Source of the DNA: Smittia aterrima
Taxonomy: Eukaryota; Arthropoda; Insecta; Diptera; Chironomidae
Direction: 5' to 3'
DNA: 64,000 nt
Assembly: GCA_033063855.1 (NCBI GenBank)
Contig: CP093829.1
Span: 2,924,243 to 2,988,242 of the forward strand
Position numbers and translations under genes: made by a program. The notes below the pieces were generated by a model, which saw only the letters and a list, made by a program, of their open reading frames with translations, did no database searches and was not told the origin of the DNA. This document shows, piece after piece, positions 13,296-28,400 of this stretch (its first letter is position 1; each line of letters begins with the position of its first letter).

Positions 13296-13413
13296 ACACC
13301 AGAAAGCGGAATCATCGTGAGCTAAAACATCAACGAATCTACAGCTTACTCAAGTGATTCTCCATGGCGAAGGCAGAATCCAGACATAACAACAATGAAC
13401 TTCAAACTAACGA
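13296..13413 (+). CDS. Exon with the start codon of the large scaffold gene
   Basis: A CT-rich tract ending TTATAG at 13295 acts as acceptor. The 68-nt leader then runs to ATG at 13364 (context TCTCCATGG), followed by 16 codons plus two bases and a GTGAGT donor at 13414. The split Glu codon is completed exactly by the next exon at 16859. An upstream acceptor means at least one noncoding exon exists further left. Confidence 0.65.
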
Positions 13414-16400
13414 GTGAGTATCAGTTCAATGTTGTCTTTTGTCTTAGTCTTCGTCCCTCGACCTCCTCCTACTCACTCCGCTCTGCAACTTGCTCTCTCA
13501 TTGAAACTGCAGCCTGTGCGCGCACTTTAATGTCTCACAAATGTTGAACTTTTAATTAAATATTCCTGATATATTCGAGGCGATAAAAGTTCTTCAGAAG
13601 AGGTGTCGTAACGATTGTGTACTCGAAAGAAGTGGAAAGCATTGTTTCAAGCTTAGTCACAATTCGTGATGGAAATGTTTTAATAAAAAAATCGATTTTT
13701 TGTTTTCAAGTTTATTACCAAAGAAAATTTCAGCGTGAGTTCTCTGAGATTTAAGAGCCGCTGTTGTCGTCGTGGCTTCTCTGCCACAATCGATACGCGC
13801 CACCGTCGTACAAACAATTTGATACGGTGCTGTGTTGTGCAAACGGGAACTGACAGGGGAGGAATGAAGTCGTAAAACGTGAAAAAGGAAGAAGGGACGT
13901 TGTGGGGTGGATTTACTGTTTACGAGATAAGATTTGGACAAAAACATTCTTCACCGTCAGAGATTTATCTAAAATCCTTTCCTCAAACTTTCATCTTCTT
14001 CCGCAATCTTCCCTTCAAACACGTGTCCCTTCTGATGGAATTATTAATAAAGTTAGTCCCTCAATCATAGTCTTAGCACACAACATTCGATAATGTAGGT
14101 GTGAACTATGAAATTAACTTACAAATGGCTTTCGCTTTTAGCCAACAGAATTAACTTTCATTCTGCCGCAGACATTTCTTTTTGAAAAATTGCCGACAAT
14201 AAAAAAGAAAATGAAAATTAGCTAATTGAGAGCAATTATTAAAATGATTAAGATTATCTTTGTCACGATTGAGATTTACAAGCGCGCAAAGCGACGACAA
14301 TGAGACAGATACTTAAAGCGAAATCAAATTTATGTCATAATTTTCTAAAACTCGCTTCATCATTTCTTTCCCCCGACTCGACGACTTCAGAGTTCGTTGA
14401 TCGAACAATGTAAAAAGTTATTACGTCGTCTAAGTGTGGCGGGGAACTTGATCAAAATGAAGGAAGCAATTCGATTGGCATTATCTTCAATTTTTCTTAT
14501 TATTCGGAAGAGTATTTACAATCATCTCCCTTAGTTTAGGGCGCAACCCTAAAGCTCGAGAGGATTTGTTTGAAGGATGAGTGAGCGGATAATATGCAAA
14601 ACCTCGCTCGCTAGATTGTTACTTTTAGATTGTGGGCTGAGCTAAATGACATTCTTAGAAGAAAAATGCTAATTGGAATGTGTCATGACATGCTCTCAAG
14701 CTCTTTTCATGTTTTTGTTACTTGCACGAAGTAAGTGAAGAGCTCTTGTCAGTTTCCTTCGTCAAATTAAAGTATAGAGCAAAGAGAACTTCCTGAGTGA
14801 TGCCACAGCATCATACAACTCTCATCCTTCTGGGGTTGAAGACTTCTCGCTTCAGTAATTGTCTCAAACGGAAGAAGTCTTCTGGATCCATGAAAACTTT
14901 ATGATAAGAAGAATCTGTTTGTGTACAAATTTTATCGAAAAATAAGAAAGAAGCTGAAAATTTGTAGACTTGCGCAGTCGGCAGCAAATATTTTCGAAAA
15001 CAATTTATTTCTTTGAGGCCGCTCTCTATGTCTCTCGTTCTCTCGTGTCTGCATTTTATTACCATAAACCGAGCCATGAACAACCGAAAAATATTTTCTC
15101 GTGTCCCTTTTTTGCCGTAGTAAGCTCTCTCTCTCTCGCTTGCTCGTTCTGCTATGTGCCGGTATCTCGTTCTCAATTCATTGCTCCCCTCGTCTCGTAC
15201 ATGTGTAAAATCGATTGAAACAGAAACTTTTAGTCTTGTTCTTATTCTGCCAACCTTACACGACTCTCAAGCAGTTCAAGAGGTAACTAAGAGAAAGAAA
15301 TTTCTGAATTCCAAAAGAACTTTTTAACGTTGGAGTCAGTCAAGTGTATAGAACTCTCCGTAGTAAATGTATGCAATGGATTTGAATAGGCGACGACCTG
15401 AAGTGGATCGAGAGTGGCTGCATTTCAAATGCCCTCTCGAGAATGCATCATCATGTCATGTCGAGTGGTTCGGAAATGAGCAAACGTCGACAATAACCAC
15501 AGAAAGTAATAAGCAGTTGAACAATCAATTAAGCGTGGGTTGCGTAAACACCACCTTCTCTTTCACACAACGCACTAATCGCATTTAACGCGTAATTGCA
15601 TTTTACAAGAGGAGAATTAGTGCAAGTTAATTGCATATGCATTCAAATATTGAAATGTTTACAAAGTTATCGTCGCAGACACAACCGAAGCCGGCTACAA
15701 GAACGAGCGAGGGAATCGGATTTAATGGTGGGAAAATATTTTCTACCAACGGCAGCAATTTTCGTGTAACGTGCACTTATGGGATTTTACTTGCGCTTTG
15801 TGAAAGAAGTTTACTCGTATGAGAAAATAAAGTTTACGTTGCTTTCGCCTTGCATCGCACGAAAGAATTTTCAGAGTTGAAATTTTCATGAGCTTATGAA
15901 AAAATCATTTAAGCCATAAGCTGTTTATAGTTGTGAAAACAAAACTACTCACGACTCGAGATTTTAACACATTTCGCTTGAATGTGCATTCTGAGGCTTT
16001 TTTCCCATCTCCGACATGACATGCCTCAACGTCTAGATCTATTTTTAAAACAATAACATTACATAAAAGCTTTTTTTTTCGGTTCGTTTTGTTTGTTGTT
16101 TCATTTTAAATAATTTATTCTGTGGCAATTCAAGCAACTAGCTACACCCAAAATTGCATAAATTTCGATGTGCATTAAAAAATTAATTTCTCGTTCTTTT
16201 TTTGTTGTTCAAATGAGAACACAGAAAACCTCGAGAAGCGGAAATGAATTGAAAAATGCATGCAACGGTTTGGTGGGTTTCTCTCTGAGCTGGGAATTGT
16301 TCGGTTGCAATCGAATCAATTGAAAAAAATCAAATCAATTGATTCGGAGCTTAATTAATTGACACGTCCTTGCAATTGAGCTTCTCGGTGAAGTTTATGG

Positions 16401-19400
16401 AGCGAAGAAATAATTGACAGACGAAAACATTGAAAACAAAACTTCTTCGACGTGAATTGATGACTGCAGAGCTCATGAAGTGATTTCGAGAGCTTGCTCG
16501 TGCCCTTCAAACTACAACCTTTCTAAAACGCCAAAACCATCGTTTAAATGAGTAATGAGATTGTCTTCTTCCTACAACTCGTTACTACAGGAGAGACTAA
16601 GAATGAGATTTATTTCACAATCGAGACAAGTTGAAGCGCTTCAATGGAAAAGCTTATTACCGTAACTCATCCATTTCCACTTCGTTGGAGGAAAAGTTTT
16701 CGAATCGAGTCGAAGAAGAAAGAAGTTTTCACTTCACTTCTAAAGATTCATCGGCAGGAATAATAACAGCAGCTTTCATCCTTAACATTCTCATCATCAC
16801 TCATCCAATCACTTCAACAAAAGGAAAAATAATTATTCAAATTAATTATCTTTTACAGGAGTGGAACAGATGAAGTGGAAAAGTCACTGGAGCTTCTGGA
16901 TAAAGTCTTGTCAGAGTTCGAAGAGGAGCAGGAGAATTCACCAGCTGGCGAGCCGGAGAGTCCGTCACAGGGCCATCAATCAGAAGACGATGGTTATATG
17001 AGCATGAACGGGAGAAGGTAAATGAAGAAATCCAATTAAGTTTCCATCTCTTTCCCTCTCGTTCTCTTAATTCGGCGACTTTGGTGGATTATTCAAATAA
17101 TAATCTCATTAATCATCTTACTTTTGGTTGAAGCGGCGTGTGCTCAATGTTGGGTCCCGCTGATGATACTTGAGTCTGAAAATCTTTGCTATAAAAACAC
17201 AAAATTTAATGCGTTTGAATATTTAATTTTGTAATTTTTATCCGCGACTCAACAACGCGAGGAAAGTCCCTGAGGCACATAAAACACGAAGAACGTAAAG
17301 TTTGTGGTATTTAGATTCCTTCACTCGCTCTAAGCGTCATAATCTTCTTCTCTTTTCTATTTACTCTCGACGCGCGTCGTTGAATGAAAAATTACTTCAG
17401 AGTCTCCATATATTTGCGCACGAGGAAATCGTCAGCAAACAGAATAATGATTTAATTAGAACAGCGCACAAGCAAAGACCTTCAAACTCTCGTCTGCTAA
17501 TTATGTGAATGTTTTCCACTCTCTGCTTCTCCAAAATATAATTTCCACAAAACACTCGTTAAATGAAAATGGCCGGTCGTTATAAAAAGAAATGAGGATT
17601 ACCCTTATCAAAATTAATCAAATCATTAAAGCTGGAGACCCTCGCCCAACTGTCCTCGAAACGAACGCAGTGAAAGTTTATTCACATTCTCATTGTCACT
17701 GCAGTTATTCACTTCGCAGTGTAAATTCTAAACGAAAATGAAATGAAATGTAAATTAATTTTTTTCCACCGCCAAAAAAGAGCGCAAAAGGAGATCATAA
17801 ATTATCTCTCTCCCTTTTAACATCCGCCACGGCTCCGGTCGAGGAAATAAAAGCCGAATAAACAAACGTTCTCCCCCTCATCGAATTTGAATTCGCATGT
17901 TGAACTTTTACTTATTTGTTGAATGCTCGTGTACGTTTAATAGTCTTTATTCATAAATTCAAATATTTTTCCCTTTTTTCTCACACAATTCTTTTCTAGA
18001 GCGAAATTTGTACCTGACTTTCAGCCGACTGAGGAGGTTGCCCAACCTTCCCTTTCTACACATCCTGATGTGCCGCCTGACGAGAAGTTTTCACCACCCA
18101 CGCCTGAAGAAGCTGAACGAATAATTTCACATCTTCTTCCATGGTGAGTTACTTTTGCTGCTGTTGCCATTGCCGGTAGAGCGACTATAAATTATTATGT
18201 CGTGTCGTGCACAAATGAAAAATCATTCCAATTTTCTCCGCTCGTGAACTTTGATTTCCTTATCAGTCCTTTTCCTACTTTTTTTCATCACGACAGTTGA
18301 AATTTTCTATGATGTAACTAGCGAAGACGACAGGAAGGTCGTGTAATTGTCGCTCGCGCCTTCTTTTCCTTCATTCAATTCTGTGCTACTCCGATTGTGA
18401 AATTGCGATTCAAATGGAATGACATTTCTTTACCAAAACGACAGCCGCCTGGAGATAGAAAATCTGTGAAGAAAGATGAGGAAGAGAGTGAGCGTTTAGA
18501 TGAAAAATGTAAACATGGCAGGTTCATTGACATCTTCAACTTCTCACTCGACACTGCACACTTGCTTTCTTAATGGGATTTAATATTGTAGGTCTTCCCC
18601 TTTTCTCCACGCGGCTGCCTGTTGTTGTCTTTTTATCGCAAACGAACGACAAAACGAAACAGCGCGTAGCTTCGTATCTAATTTCGAATGCAGAAGTGCT
18701 TCCGCGTATCAAGGAGAAGAAAATTTCTTCGTTTTCCTCGCGTTCTCGCTTTCGCCATTGAAATTCCTTATTGTACTTTTAATAATAGACAGTGATCGGG
18801 AGTCTACGAGAATGGATCTAGACTCTAAAGAATTTCTTTTCGATTTATTTTCAGCATTTCGCCATCATCGACTCAAGGGGAACTCAATGGTTCAGCGACG
18901 ATGCCTTGTATTGAATTCAAATTTAGCAACAATAACAGTAGCATCCTTTCATCAAATTTATCATTTGGCACGAAATATCCGATAACCGTTGAGTCTGAAG
19001 CATCATCAGCTTTAAATTCCATAGTTTCAACAAACACTCCACTCCAAACAACTTTGGTGAGTTACTGAAAAGCGCAGAGACGTTTTCCATCTTCCCTTTA
19101 TAGCTTCAAGCCTCGTGCTGTTGATTGTTCAAGTGCTTAAATATTCAACTATCGTTATGAAAATAGCTGAAAGAGTGTGATGATGATAGCTTTGTAACAA
19201 TAAGAAGAAGCGAATGAAGCAGATTCTTCTTGATCTGAAAGCGACTCGAAGCGGGTGTTGGGCAAATAAAAATGAAACGTTTTATCTTTGTTTTGCCTCC
19301 TTGAATCAGAAGCTCGACGCTTCCTTACAAAAAGCTCAATAACTATTCCAACTTTTATCTCGGCTTTTCCTTTTTATATCTCGTTCTACCGTTCTCTTTG

Positions 19401-22400
19401 TGAGCTCCTCTCAAACGAGAAAATCATATGAGGCGGAAAGCGATTTCTTCTAGCGTCGAGTTCGTGAACGCAAAAAAAAAAATAGAAAAACTAGAAAATA
19501 GAAATCTCAGATTACTCCATTTGTCGCTCTATTATGAATTCAAGATGTTTATTCTAGTTGAGTTATTATGATTTTATGGATATTTTCGTGCATACATTCG
19601 GTTGGGCTCATATCATCGTATGAAACTAAAGAAATTATCATTCTCTTTTATGAAAAGCTGTTTGGCAAACAAGAAGACAAAGAAGAAAATTCTTGCGTGA
19701 ATATTAAAGATTTCCCTTTGAAAGGGCACTCAGCCCGAGGAAGACGATGATACATTTCGGTCGAGATAAATTGTAAATGCCGACTGAGTAATTTCCAGTT
19801 CTTTCATTTCGTGCTAGAGCAAGCATAGTTTCAGTTTCGTGCTAAACAAATGAACTCGTTTGCTTTTATTTCGGAAGAATTGGGTTCATTGAACTGCAAA
19901 TCCCTTTTTCTTCCTCCTTTTGTGCTTCGACATCATGAAAAATTAGGATTTATGTACTTGAAGCATGATGGAGATTCTCTTAATTCCAATGATTCAATTT
20001 CCTAAAAGAAAAAACGAAAAAAATGCTCACTTAAAAATGCATTTTGCAAATTGATTTTTATTTCTGCGGGAAAGCGAGCGCAGCTTTAAGCGAGAACCAT
20101 ATTTTTTCCACACCCAATAAATCATCAAAATCACATTTGTAAGGAGCGAGGGAGCGAAGCTTTCGTCTCGTCTTTAGTTGAGAAAGAAGTTCTTTCGCTG
20201 CTCGAAATAATGAGAACATCACTGAGCTCGTGAAATGTCGGGGAAGATGAATAGTGGTTGGCGAATTTCCATAAATATCACATTTCCTAGAGAAAGATTT
20301 TTCTTCTTGTGTTCCTAGCATTGCTTGCGTCAAATCAGCGCCGTCTTGTTGTGCATGGTACTTACCTAATGCTCTCAGCTTTATTCAAATTAAGATCCTT
20401 GAGAGTTTCTTCAAGAACTTTCTGTATGAAGTTGAAAAGTCCTTGCAATCGTTGCAACGTTAAAAGACAGAGCAGCGTTTTATTTAAATAAACTTTGCAG
20501 ACTTTGATTATAACTTTGATTATAATTCATGAAATTTTCATTCTGATAAATCAATCGAGAGATGGAAAAATGATGAAACTGCAGAAATTTATTACTGCGA
20601 TAAGATGCAAATGTGATTGAAAATTTCTATAAGAGCTTTATTCTTCTTCATGACGAAGCATTATTATCGCAAGAGACGAGCGAAAAAGCTGAACGAGGAA
20701 AACTTTTAAACGAGCATTTCGGGAAAGACAAAAGTTTAATTATTGCTCAAAGAGACAAAAACACATCGAGATTCTCTTTTTATGACTTTTCCTTCTCCTC
20801 GTCCCCGGCAAAATGTTTTCAAGATCTTGCTATCGTCCTTGCTCGATGAAACAAAACAGCAAAACTTTCTTTTCCGTGTTTAGAGTCGGACGGGGTGGCC
20901 ATAAATCACCTTTCTACGAATTCTAAGCTCACCGGAGAGGCGGAAAACGCTGAAAATAAAACAATAACTTAAGACAAGCTTAAACAAACAATAAATTTTT
21001 CGTTTTATTATAAAATTGTTATTTATTGCCGCTGTATGAATGTCAGGGACCGCTCGTTGGCCTTTTTGCTCATTTAATTTTGTCTCATAATTGACTGCAA
21101 TAAATATTTGAATTTGCCGACAAATTGTAGCCCAAAGTTGAATCGTTATCATCAACGTTAAGCTACAGTGTATCTCATCAACAGAGCTCAAACTTCACAG
21201 ACAATCCACCTTTTTGATGAGAGGAGAAAATCGCCCTCAGGCGAATCACTCATCCGCTCTCAACCTTTAAAACAGAAGAGCTTTGCAGGTTGAGATTGGA
21301 TTTCGTTCATGCGAGTGCTATGATGAGCTTGATGATGATAATCCCTTCGCTACTTAGCCCTTTGCTCCCCAGGCAATAAAACTTTTGTTGATTTACTCTC
21401 GTAACTAGATATGCCACTTTCACATTTCACAAAATTTACAATCTTTAAAGCTTCGTTGCCATTCGGAGCGAGATTTTGCTCTTAATTAAATATGAAATGT
21501 TATGTGCAAAGTTTCCTTAAAAGAATACTTCAGCTGCTGTTGCTGTAAAGCTTTTAATTCATCAGGAAGTCTTAAGGGATGCAGTCGTTAAATTATAATA
21601 ATTTTAATTACCTCGTCAGCTGCTCATTCATGAACTTTCTTCGGAGAGTTCCCAAACTTATGCAAATTAATTATTTTCTTGTAAACCAGAAAAATGCAAC
21701 AGGAGAAAGTTTAAAAGCTTAAAGCACTTGTCGATTCTTTATGCTCAAAGCAATTGAAAAGTAAATGCTTCCGCAATATTTTAGTTTCCGTTATCAACTT
21801 TTTAATTACTCGAAAACTTTGTTCGTTGCGTAATATAATTTCCTTAAGTCCTAGACATTTCTATTCATGTCTCGAGCCTTCGCTTAAACTTTAAACTTTA
21901 ATGTTATCATCATCGTCCTTAAGAAGCTTGTCAACTATTAAATGAAATGAGAAGATCTTCCTTGCGGCTGAATGAGAAAAATTACGTAATTCGAAAATGT
22001 CTCGTGTAAACATTTGAAAGTTTTCATCTCAAATTAAATTAATTCAAATGAGTCTGAGGGAGAAACTGTAGCATGAAGATTTTTCTGCTATGATGACATC
22101 TGTAGCGCAGGTGAAGATTCTCGGGAAGCTCGTTTAATATCTTTTTATTGTGTTATTAACACCATCAAATAAATATCCTTCGTGAAAAGAGTGGAGCGGG
22201 ATTTTACGATGGAGCACGTCGCATAAAAAATTCAAGAGCTTTTTCTTTTCTTTCACTCTTGTTTTATTATCATCACTTGCGATTCATTCCTGAATGTTTA
22301 TTTATAGCCGAAAACACGTCCAACGAGCGTTTTCCCATCACGATATGCGAGTCTTCCATCTACGCCGAGAAATCTCGAGCATGAGCAGCAGCAGCAGCCC

Positions 22401-25400
22401 GGTGGGAATGTTTATATCGGACGTAACTTTATTGGCATCGGAATTAATGATGTTCATAATGCCGTGTTGAAGAGTGGAGCACGAATGCCTGGTAAGTCCT
22501 TTTGCTGATTTCATCGCATGCTTTTCCTTTCCAGAGCGATCTAAAATTCATTAGTGCATTTTAATGGGAGAGGTTTCGGTGAAATTTGAAAATAAGGAGA
22601 GAGAAAAGCATTAAAAAACAATTTTTCTTTCCTGGTGAGTTGCTGTCGGCCTCCGCCTAACGAACTGACAAGGAACACTTCTTCTTCATTTCGGTTTGAT
22701 GGACTTGCCAAAGAACAGAATGAGAAAGGTCAAACCGAATTAAGGAAAAGTTTACTCGCTTCTTGAGCGCTGAATTCCCTTTGACAGGAAGGGTCTTCAA
22801 CTCGAATGTCAAAATACCTTAAAAAGGTCTTAGAACTTACAAAATCGAGTCTTATGGAGTGGAAGCCGTAAAGACAACAACGTGTCGAAATAATCTTCTT
22901 CGACATAACCATTTTCTCTCTCTTTCCTTCTAATTGCCAAATTAATTCCATTAACACTCAACGTCTCGTTTCTTCGTCTTCGTCAAGTTCAAACCTTAAA
23001 CTTTTTTCATATTCTCAAAGACGAACCTTTTATCGGTTGAATGTGTAGAATTTCCACGTCGAAGGCTTTTCATCTTCCGCCTTTTCCCAAAACGCAAACT
23101 TCCCTGACTTTCATGTGCGACCTATTTCCAACCGAAGTGATGTCTAATCCATTTGTGGAGAAGGGAGGCTTAATGAAAACTGATGGATCGCTTCGTTTTC
23201 CGAAGGGAAAGTCGAAAAACGGTTCTTACTGGAATTAAAAAGCTCTAATTGATGTTCCATCCGTGGTTAACTTCCATTTCTCATCCTTCAATTTGTTTTA
23301 GCGCCGTTTAATTTAATTAAAATTGATTGCGGATCCTTTTCTATTTCGGGCTCTTTTCCCCTAATCTCAAATTAGTTCGTGAGCGTTATTATTATTATTA
23401 TTATTATTATGATCGACCATCGGTGTTCTCTCGAAGGTGAAATTCAATAAAGAACGACTCACTCATATGATGTCTTACGAAACTCAAGGAAATCCTAACA
23501 AGAATCTTCCCCCGAAGTAATGCCGAAAAGCCAATAAGTGTCCTTACAAATCTGCTCGGCAAATATTCCGCCTTTTGTTGTAAGTCTTACCACCACCACT
23601 GCCGCATTTTAACAATATCGAGCTAACCGCAAGACGATTCCACATCAATAGCAATTAAATGGTTGCTCAATCCAAGGTCTCCCATTATATCGAAAGGATC
23701 GAAATCCTTAACACATGAAAGGGAAGAGATGGATGAAGAGCCTTGGCAGTAATGAAATTCTATTCGTACGTCGTTTACCGAAATATTGAATTATCATTTT
23801 CCGAGGGGAGAAGAAAAGGAAAAGCTTTAAGATGTATAATCGGCTTTGTTGCTGTTAGAGCGATGTGTCGAATTTTCCTCGTGTTGCTCGAGCTTTGAGA
23901 CGGGTCAAGTTGAGCTAGTCATGCAATAAATGATGTCCTAATCTCACCACATACGTAGATCTCATTATTTATGATCTTCGAAGGTATTTTCCTCTCAGAG
24001 CTCATAATGGGCTATAATAACGTCATTTCCTCTTCTATCTCGAAGGCATGATAGAAGAAGGAGGAGGGAAAGTCATGCGAGGAGATGAAAAATAAATGAA
24101 AATGAATGAGGGGAAAAATCAATAATTGATATTTCATGGCTCAACGAGCACACTGATTCATTTAGCAAATTTTTTTTCTCTTCTTCGATGAAACGGGTTG
24201 TGTATAATTCCGTTAACGATGCTGAGAAGGCATCCCTTGATTTTTCTCATCGCTCTACAAACAAACGCGTGTACAAGTCAACGAACGAACACACTGACGC
24301 ATCTGGAATTCGAAAAATCGAAATAATTGAAACTGTCAGCAGAGCTACACGATAACGAGTGAAAATTGCTTCTGGCAACTTAGAGCTTCGCTCAATTAAT
24401 TATTTCTCTTCGGAGCTTTCATATGTGTCAAACATGTGTTGCGATCCCAATGGAAAGCTGTTTGATGGGCCATCAAATATTTACGTTGTGTTCTTTAGAG
24501 CTTCAGCTTCGATGCTGTTGGAAGGAAAAATGTTTAAGCTTCAATACTAAACTCTGAAGAGTCTTTTCCCGAGAAGTCATCGTCTTTTAAAACATTTTTC
24601 GTTTAGATTGTGAAGCAGCACGTTCAATTCTTCATTTTTTAGCTCGCTCAGCAGAGTGATCCTTAAAGAAATAACAGCAACATAAATTTCTCAAGCTCTT
24701 GAAATCGAAATTGAAGAAAATGCGGACTTGAAGTCGATGGAAGAAGCAAAGCGATATTGATTGCTGTCTGAGTTGCTAGACAAACTTTTTATTCCTTGTT
24801 TTTGCCGTTGAGGGAGAAAATTTTCTCGTTGAATTATACAGAAAAAAATTATCATTTCTTTGCTCTATGGTTGAACCATAAATCCGAATGAAATTGAAAA
24901 GAAAAACATGAATCTTGAAGCATAATTGCACTAGCATTAAAATCTTTTCTCCTCTGGACTTGTCAGAAATGCGAAATGGATTGCTATCGAATCGAAAGAA
25001 TTGAAGCAATGTTTCGGACACATCCTGACCCTCTACCAAATGTCGTTAACTGTGTTCCTGGCATAGCGAAGACCAAAACGCTTCGTAATTAATCCAAAAC
25101 TTTTATGGTCCAATCGTTTCGACGTAAATTACTCTCCGCCAAGTTTTTCTCTCCCTGGACTGTAAAACGAAACGACGTTTAAAAGCAATTAAAGCGATTC
25201 AATTTACGAGTTTCTCATCCTGCGAAAGCTTCGAAAACTGATACATCAATTTGACTTTGATGTAAATTGCTGTCATAACGTGAGCAGAGACTTCTGCGAT
25301 ACAATTTAAATTGGCAATAAACGTGAATGCCAACTGTGAAATCAACGCATACACGTACACATATGACCCCGTGGAATAATATTGATTTGCTCACGAGGCT

Positions 25401-28400
25401 GCAGAGCAAGCAGAAAAAAAAGTTTCCCGAAGGTTATGGGAAACGAAGGAAGAAGAGAAATTGTGTAACAGATTGAATTCATTCAATCAATAAACTGCTT
25501 TCGCTTGTGGAGCTGATGTTTCTACAATTTTCACATGAATATCGTTGACGTCGTCTTCCCAATCCCGAGGGAAGTGAAAAGATTTTTTTTCCCAGGGATA
25601 TTTGGAGATAATCATGAAAATGGGAAAAGGTCTCTTTCCATCGTGATCTTTAACATAAGAAGAAAAAAAGTTTTCCATTTTATTTCCGTCTGTGTCTCAG
25701 CATCAGCTACTTCCCATTAATCATAAGGTGAACGGAGGAACAAAAGTATCTCATACACTGACAGTTTCATTTGTGCTTTGCGGCTTGGAAAAAGAAAAAT
25801 TTTCCGGGGTTTTCTCATATCCCAAAATAAAAACGAGCATAAATAAATAATGTATGAAGAGAAGTATACCATACGTAGATAGTAACAATCAAAGTCATGA
25901 CAATAAATTCCTCAGCTTGAATCAACTCCCCCACACCCTCAGTAACACTTCGAACTGTGTGTGGAATTAATTTTACGACAATGTCCATTTGTCAAATTTC
26001 CTTTTGGTTCGAAGAGAACAAAGGAACTTAAATCCGAATGAAAAGTTGTTGATGCCAGATGCAAAGAGTTTATTGCGCTTCAAGTCAACATCAATAGAGA
26101 GAAGTATTAATCAAGAGAATTTTCGAGTTTGTCTTTTGTATGAGACGACGTGGGATCAATCTTAAATGACGTGAGAGCGTTAGGGGAACAATTATTGAGA
26201 TTAAAGTTATTCGGGACTCGAAACTAGGAGAGCTCATAAACTCTCTATAACCAGTGAGATTGCTGTGAGTTAACTTTGAATCTCTCCCCAAGGCTGAAAT
26301 AACCCGAAACGATGCGAAAAAAAATGTAATAAAACTGGAAAATCATGAATTTTTATTTAGCATTTGCGTCGTCGTTCGGAACAAGATGAAATGGGAGAAG
26401 AAGTTGGTCATAAATCATCATTATTTTTATGACAATAACGTAAGGATTCTCGTTGTCGCAATGGTTTTGACACGAGCTCCATAAAGAGAGCAGAAGTTTA
26501 ACATAAAAAACTGTTGGAAAACCGATAAATATCGAATTTCATCCCCTCAACGCTTTGTGTTCACATGACGATACGAGTTATAAAAATCCCGACTTCCTCG
26601 ATATTCATGTTGTCAAATGCCATCGACGCTCTCTGTTTGTGTGGTCGGTGTTTCACTTGTTTCTAAAAAAACAGCGCTCCCCGGAAGAGGCCGAGTCAGG
26701 GACTCTCGCTGCGTTGTTCAAACTTCACGAAGGCGAGAAATAAAAATACAAAATATCGATTAAAGCTTTTTTTTTCTGTAACAAATGAATAAAATCGCGA
26801 TAGATTTTTTGTTTGTTCCATTAGCTTTCGAACAATGAATGAATTGAATATTTTCTCCATTATTTAATTTTCACCGCAAACAGCGAGTTTGAAGAAGAAA
26901 CCACTTCGATTCAATTTAAATTTATGCATTTTGTTGTTTGAAACTTTTCCTCATCGGCAATTGCCGAGAGCTTTTGTGGATCCGCCCCTGCTGTTTTAAT
27001 TGAGTTTGATTTTCCTCCAACTACTCGACATGGCGATAAATATTGACTTATTTTAATGAATTTACTGTGCAATCAACCTTAATTTACTCATTTCTCTCTT
27101 TCAGAAACTATCGTTAACGAACACCCTGTGACAATCTATCCCGGACCATTACCACAAAAACGTGTTCCACCTCGAACCTTACCCGGCTCCATTGAGCGTC
27201 ATCGTGATGTTTGTCGAAAGAATCCCTCGTCAGACTTATCATCGTCGTCATCACAGGAACTTAAATCACCAGTCAAAGAGCTTACATCGCCGTCAAGTCC
27301 ATCGAACAATGGATTTATTTTGAAAAACGATGACTTCATAAAGCGACCAAAATCACCAACGTCAACATCAACTTCATCGACTAATGCTACTTCATACGGG
27401 ATTAAAATCAGCATTCAAACGATGGACAATCTCATGAACAATCGTAATATCATTCACAATGCGAAAATGGAGCAAAAGATGAATCTGAAGAACAGCAAGA
27501 GAAACAGTCGGTTGAGTGATAACGACGACGACGAAGACAAGTTCTCAGACGATTCTTTGGAGGATACTTCGTTGCCCCCGCCAGCGCCGCCGCCTGTGAT
27601 TCCTCCTCCTCCATCGCTATCAGCTCCGGTTACGCCAAGCAAACGTCACAGCATTGCATGGGAAGTAAATCTCGATGATTTATGCTCGACTGGCAATGGA
27701 ATCAACTCGACTAAGGTATGAATTTTACATTTTTATCGTTTTTCCCTTTCAATCGCTTCAAATGGAGCGGAGATTCTTAGAAGCACTCAACTCGACGCTT
27801 AAATTTGTTGCTTCTTCTAACTTCAACGCTCGTTTTAAACTTTCCCCTTCAGAGCCATCCCTTCCGCATCGAGATTGGAGTGCAAGGGAGTTTTGTCTGC
27901 TCATGAAATATGCAAAGAAGCTTTTCTCAACTTCCACCTTGATGCATGAAAGCCTCGATCGTCCTCGATGATAATTCATCCCTTCTCAGCAATTGCTTAA
28001 AGCTCTCTCGTTTCTCTTTCTTTCAATGTTTCCACCTGTCGTCAACGAAATTAAATATTAAAGAATGTTAAACGATGAATGGAATTTCCGACCCTCTAAC
28101 ACGACACATCCACTCATGGAGTGTATGAGTGCGATGCTTTCACGATTATGCTAATGCATAAATCTTGTAACATAATATTTTTCTTATAAAAATAGTCGCG
28201 AGCGTTGTGTTATGGAAATTCACTGCCTAATGTCTTCCCTCTCACTTCATTTTCAATTTCGAATCCGCAATAACGTTCAATATGTTGCCACTATGAAGTT
28301 AACATCTCATAAACATCCTTCTAATGTGATATTTATGAAAGTTCGTGTCAGCTTTTCTTCGCTTTCCCCAACATCGATCGAGATGAAAACTAATCTAAGC

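Noticed and set aside
14535..14552. TTAGGG..CCCTAA inverted repeat, telomere-like
   Set aside because: Only a single 6-7 bp stem with a short loop; no array and no transposon ends nearby.
27199..27642. Overlapping minus-strand ORFs opposite exon 6 of the large gene
   Set aside because: They are shadows of the Ser/Pro-rich codon bias of exon 6.
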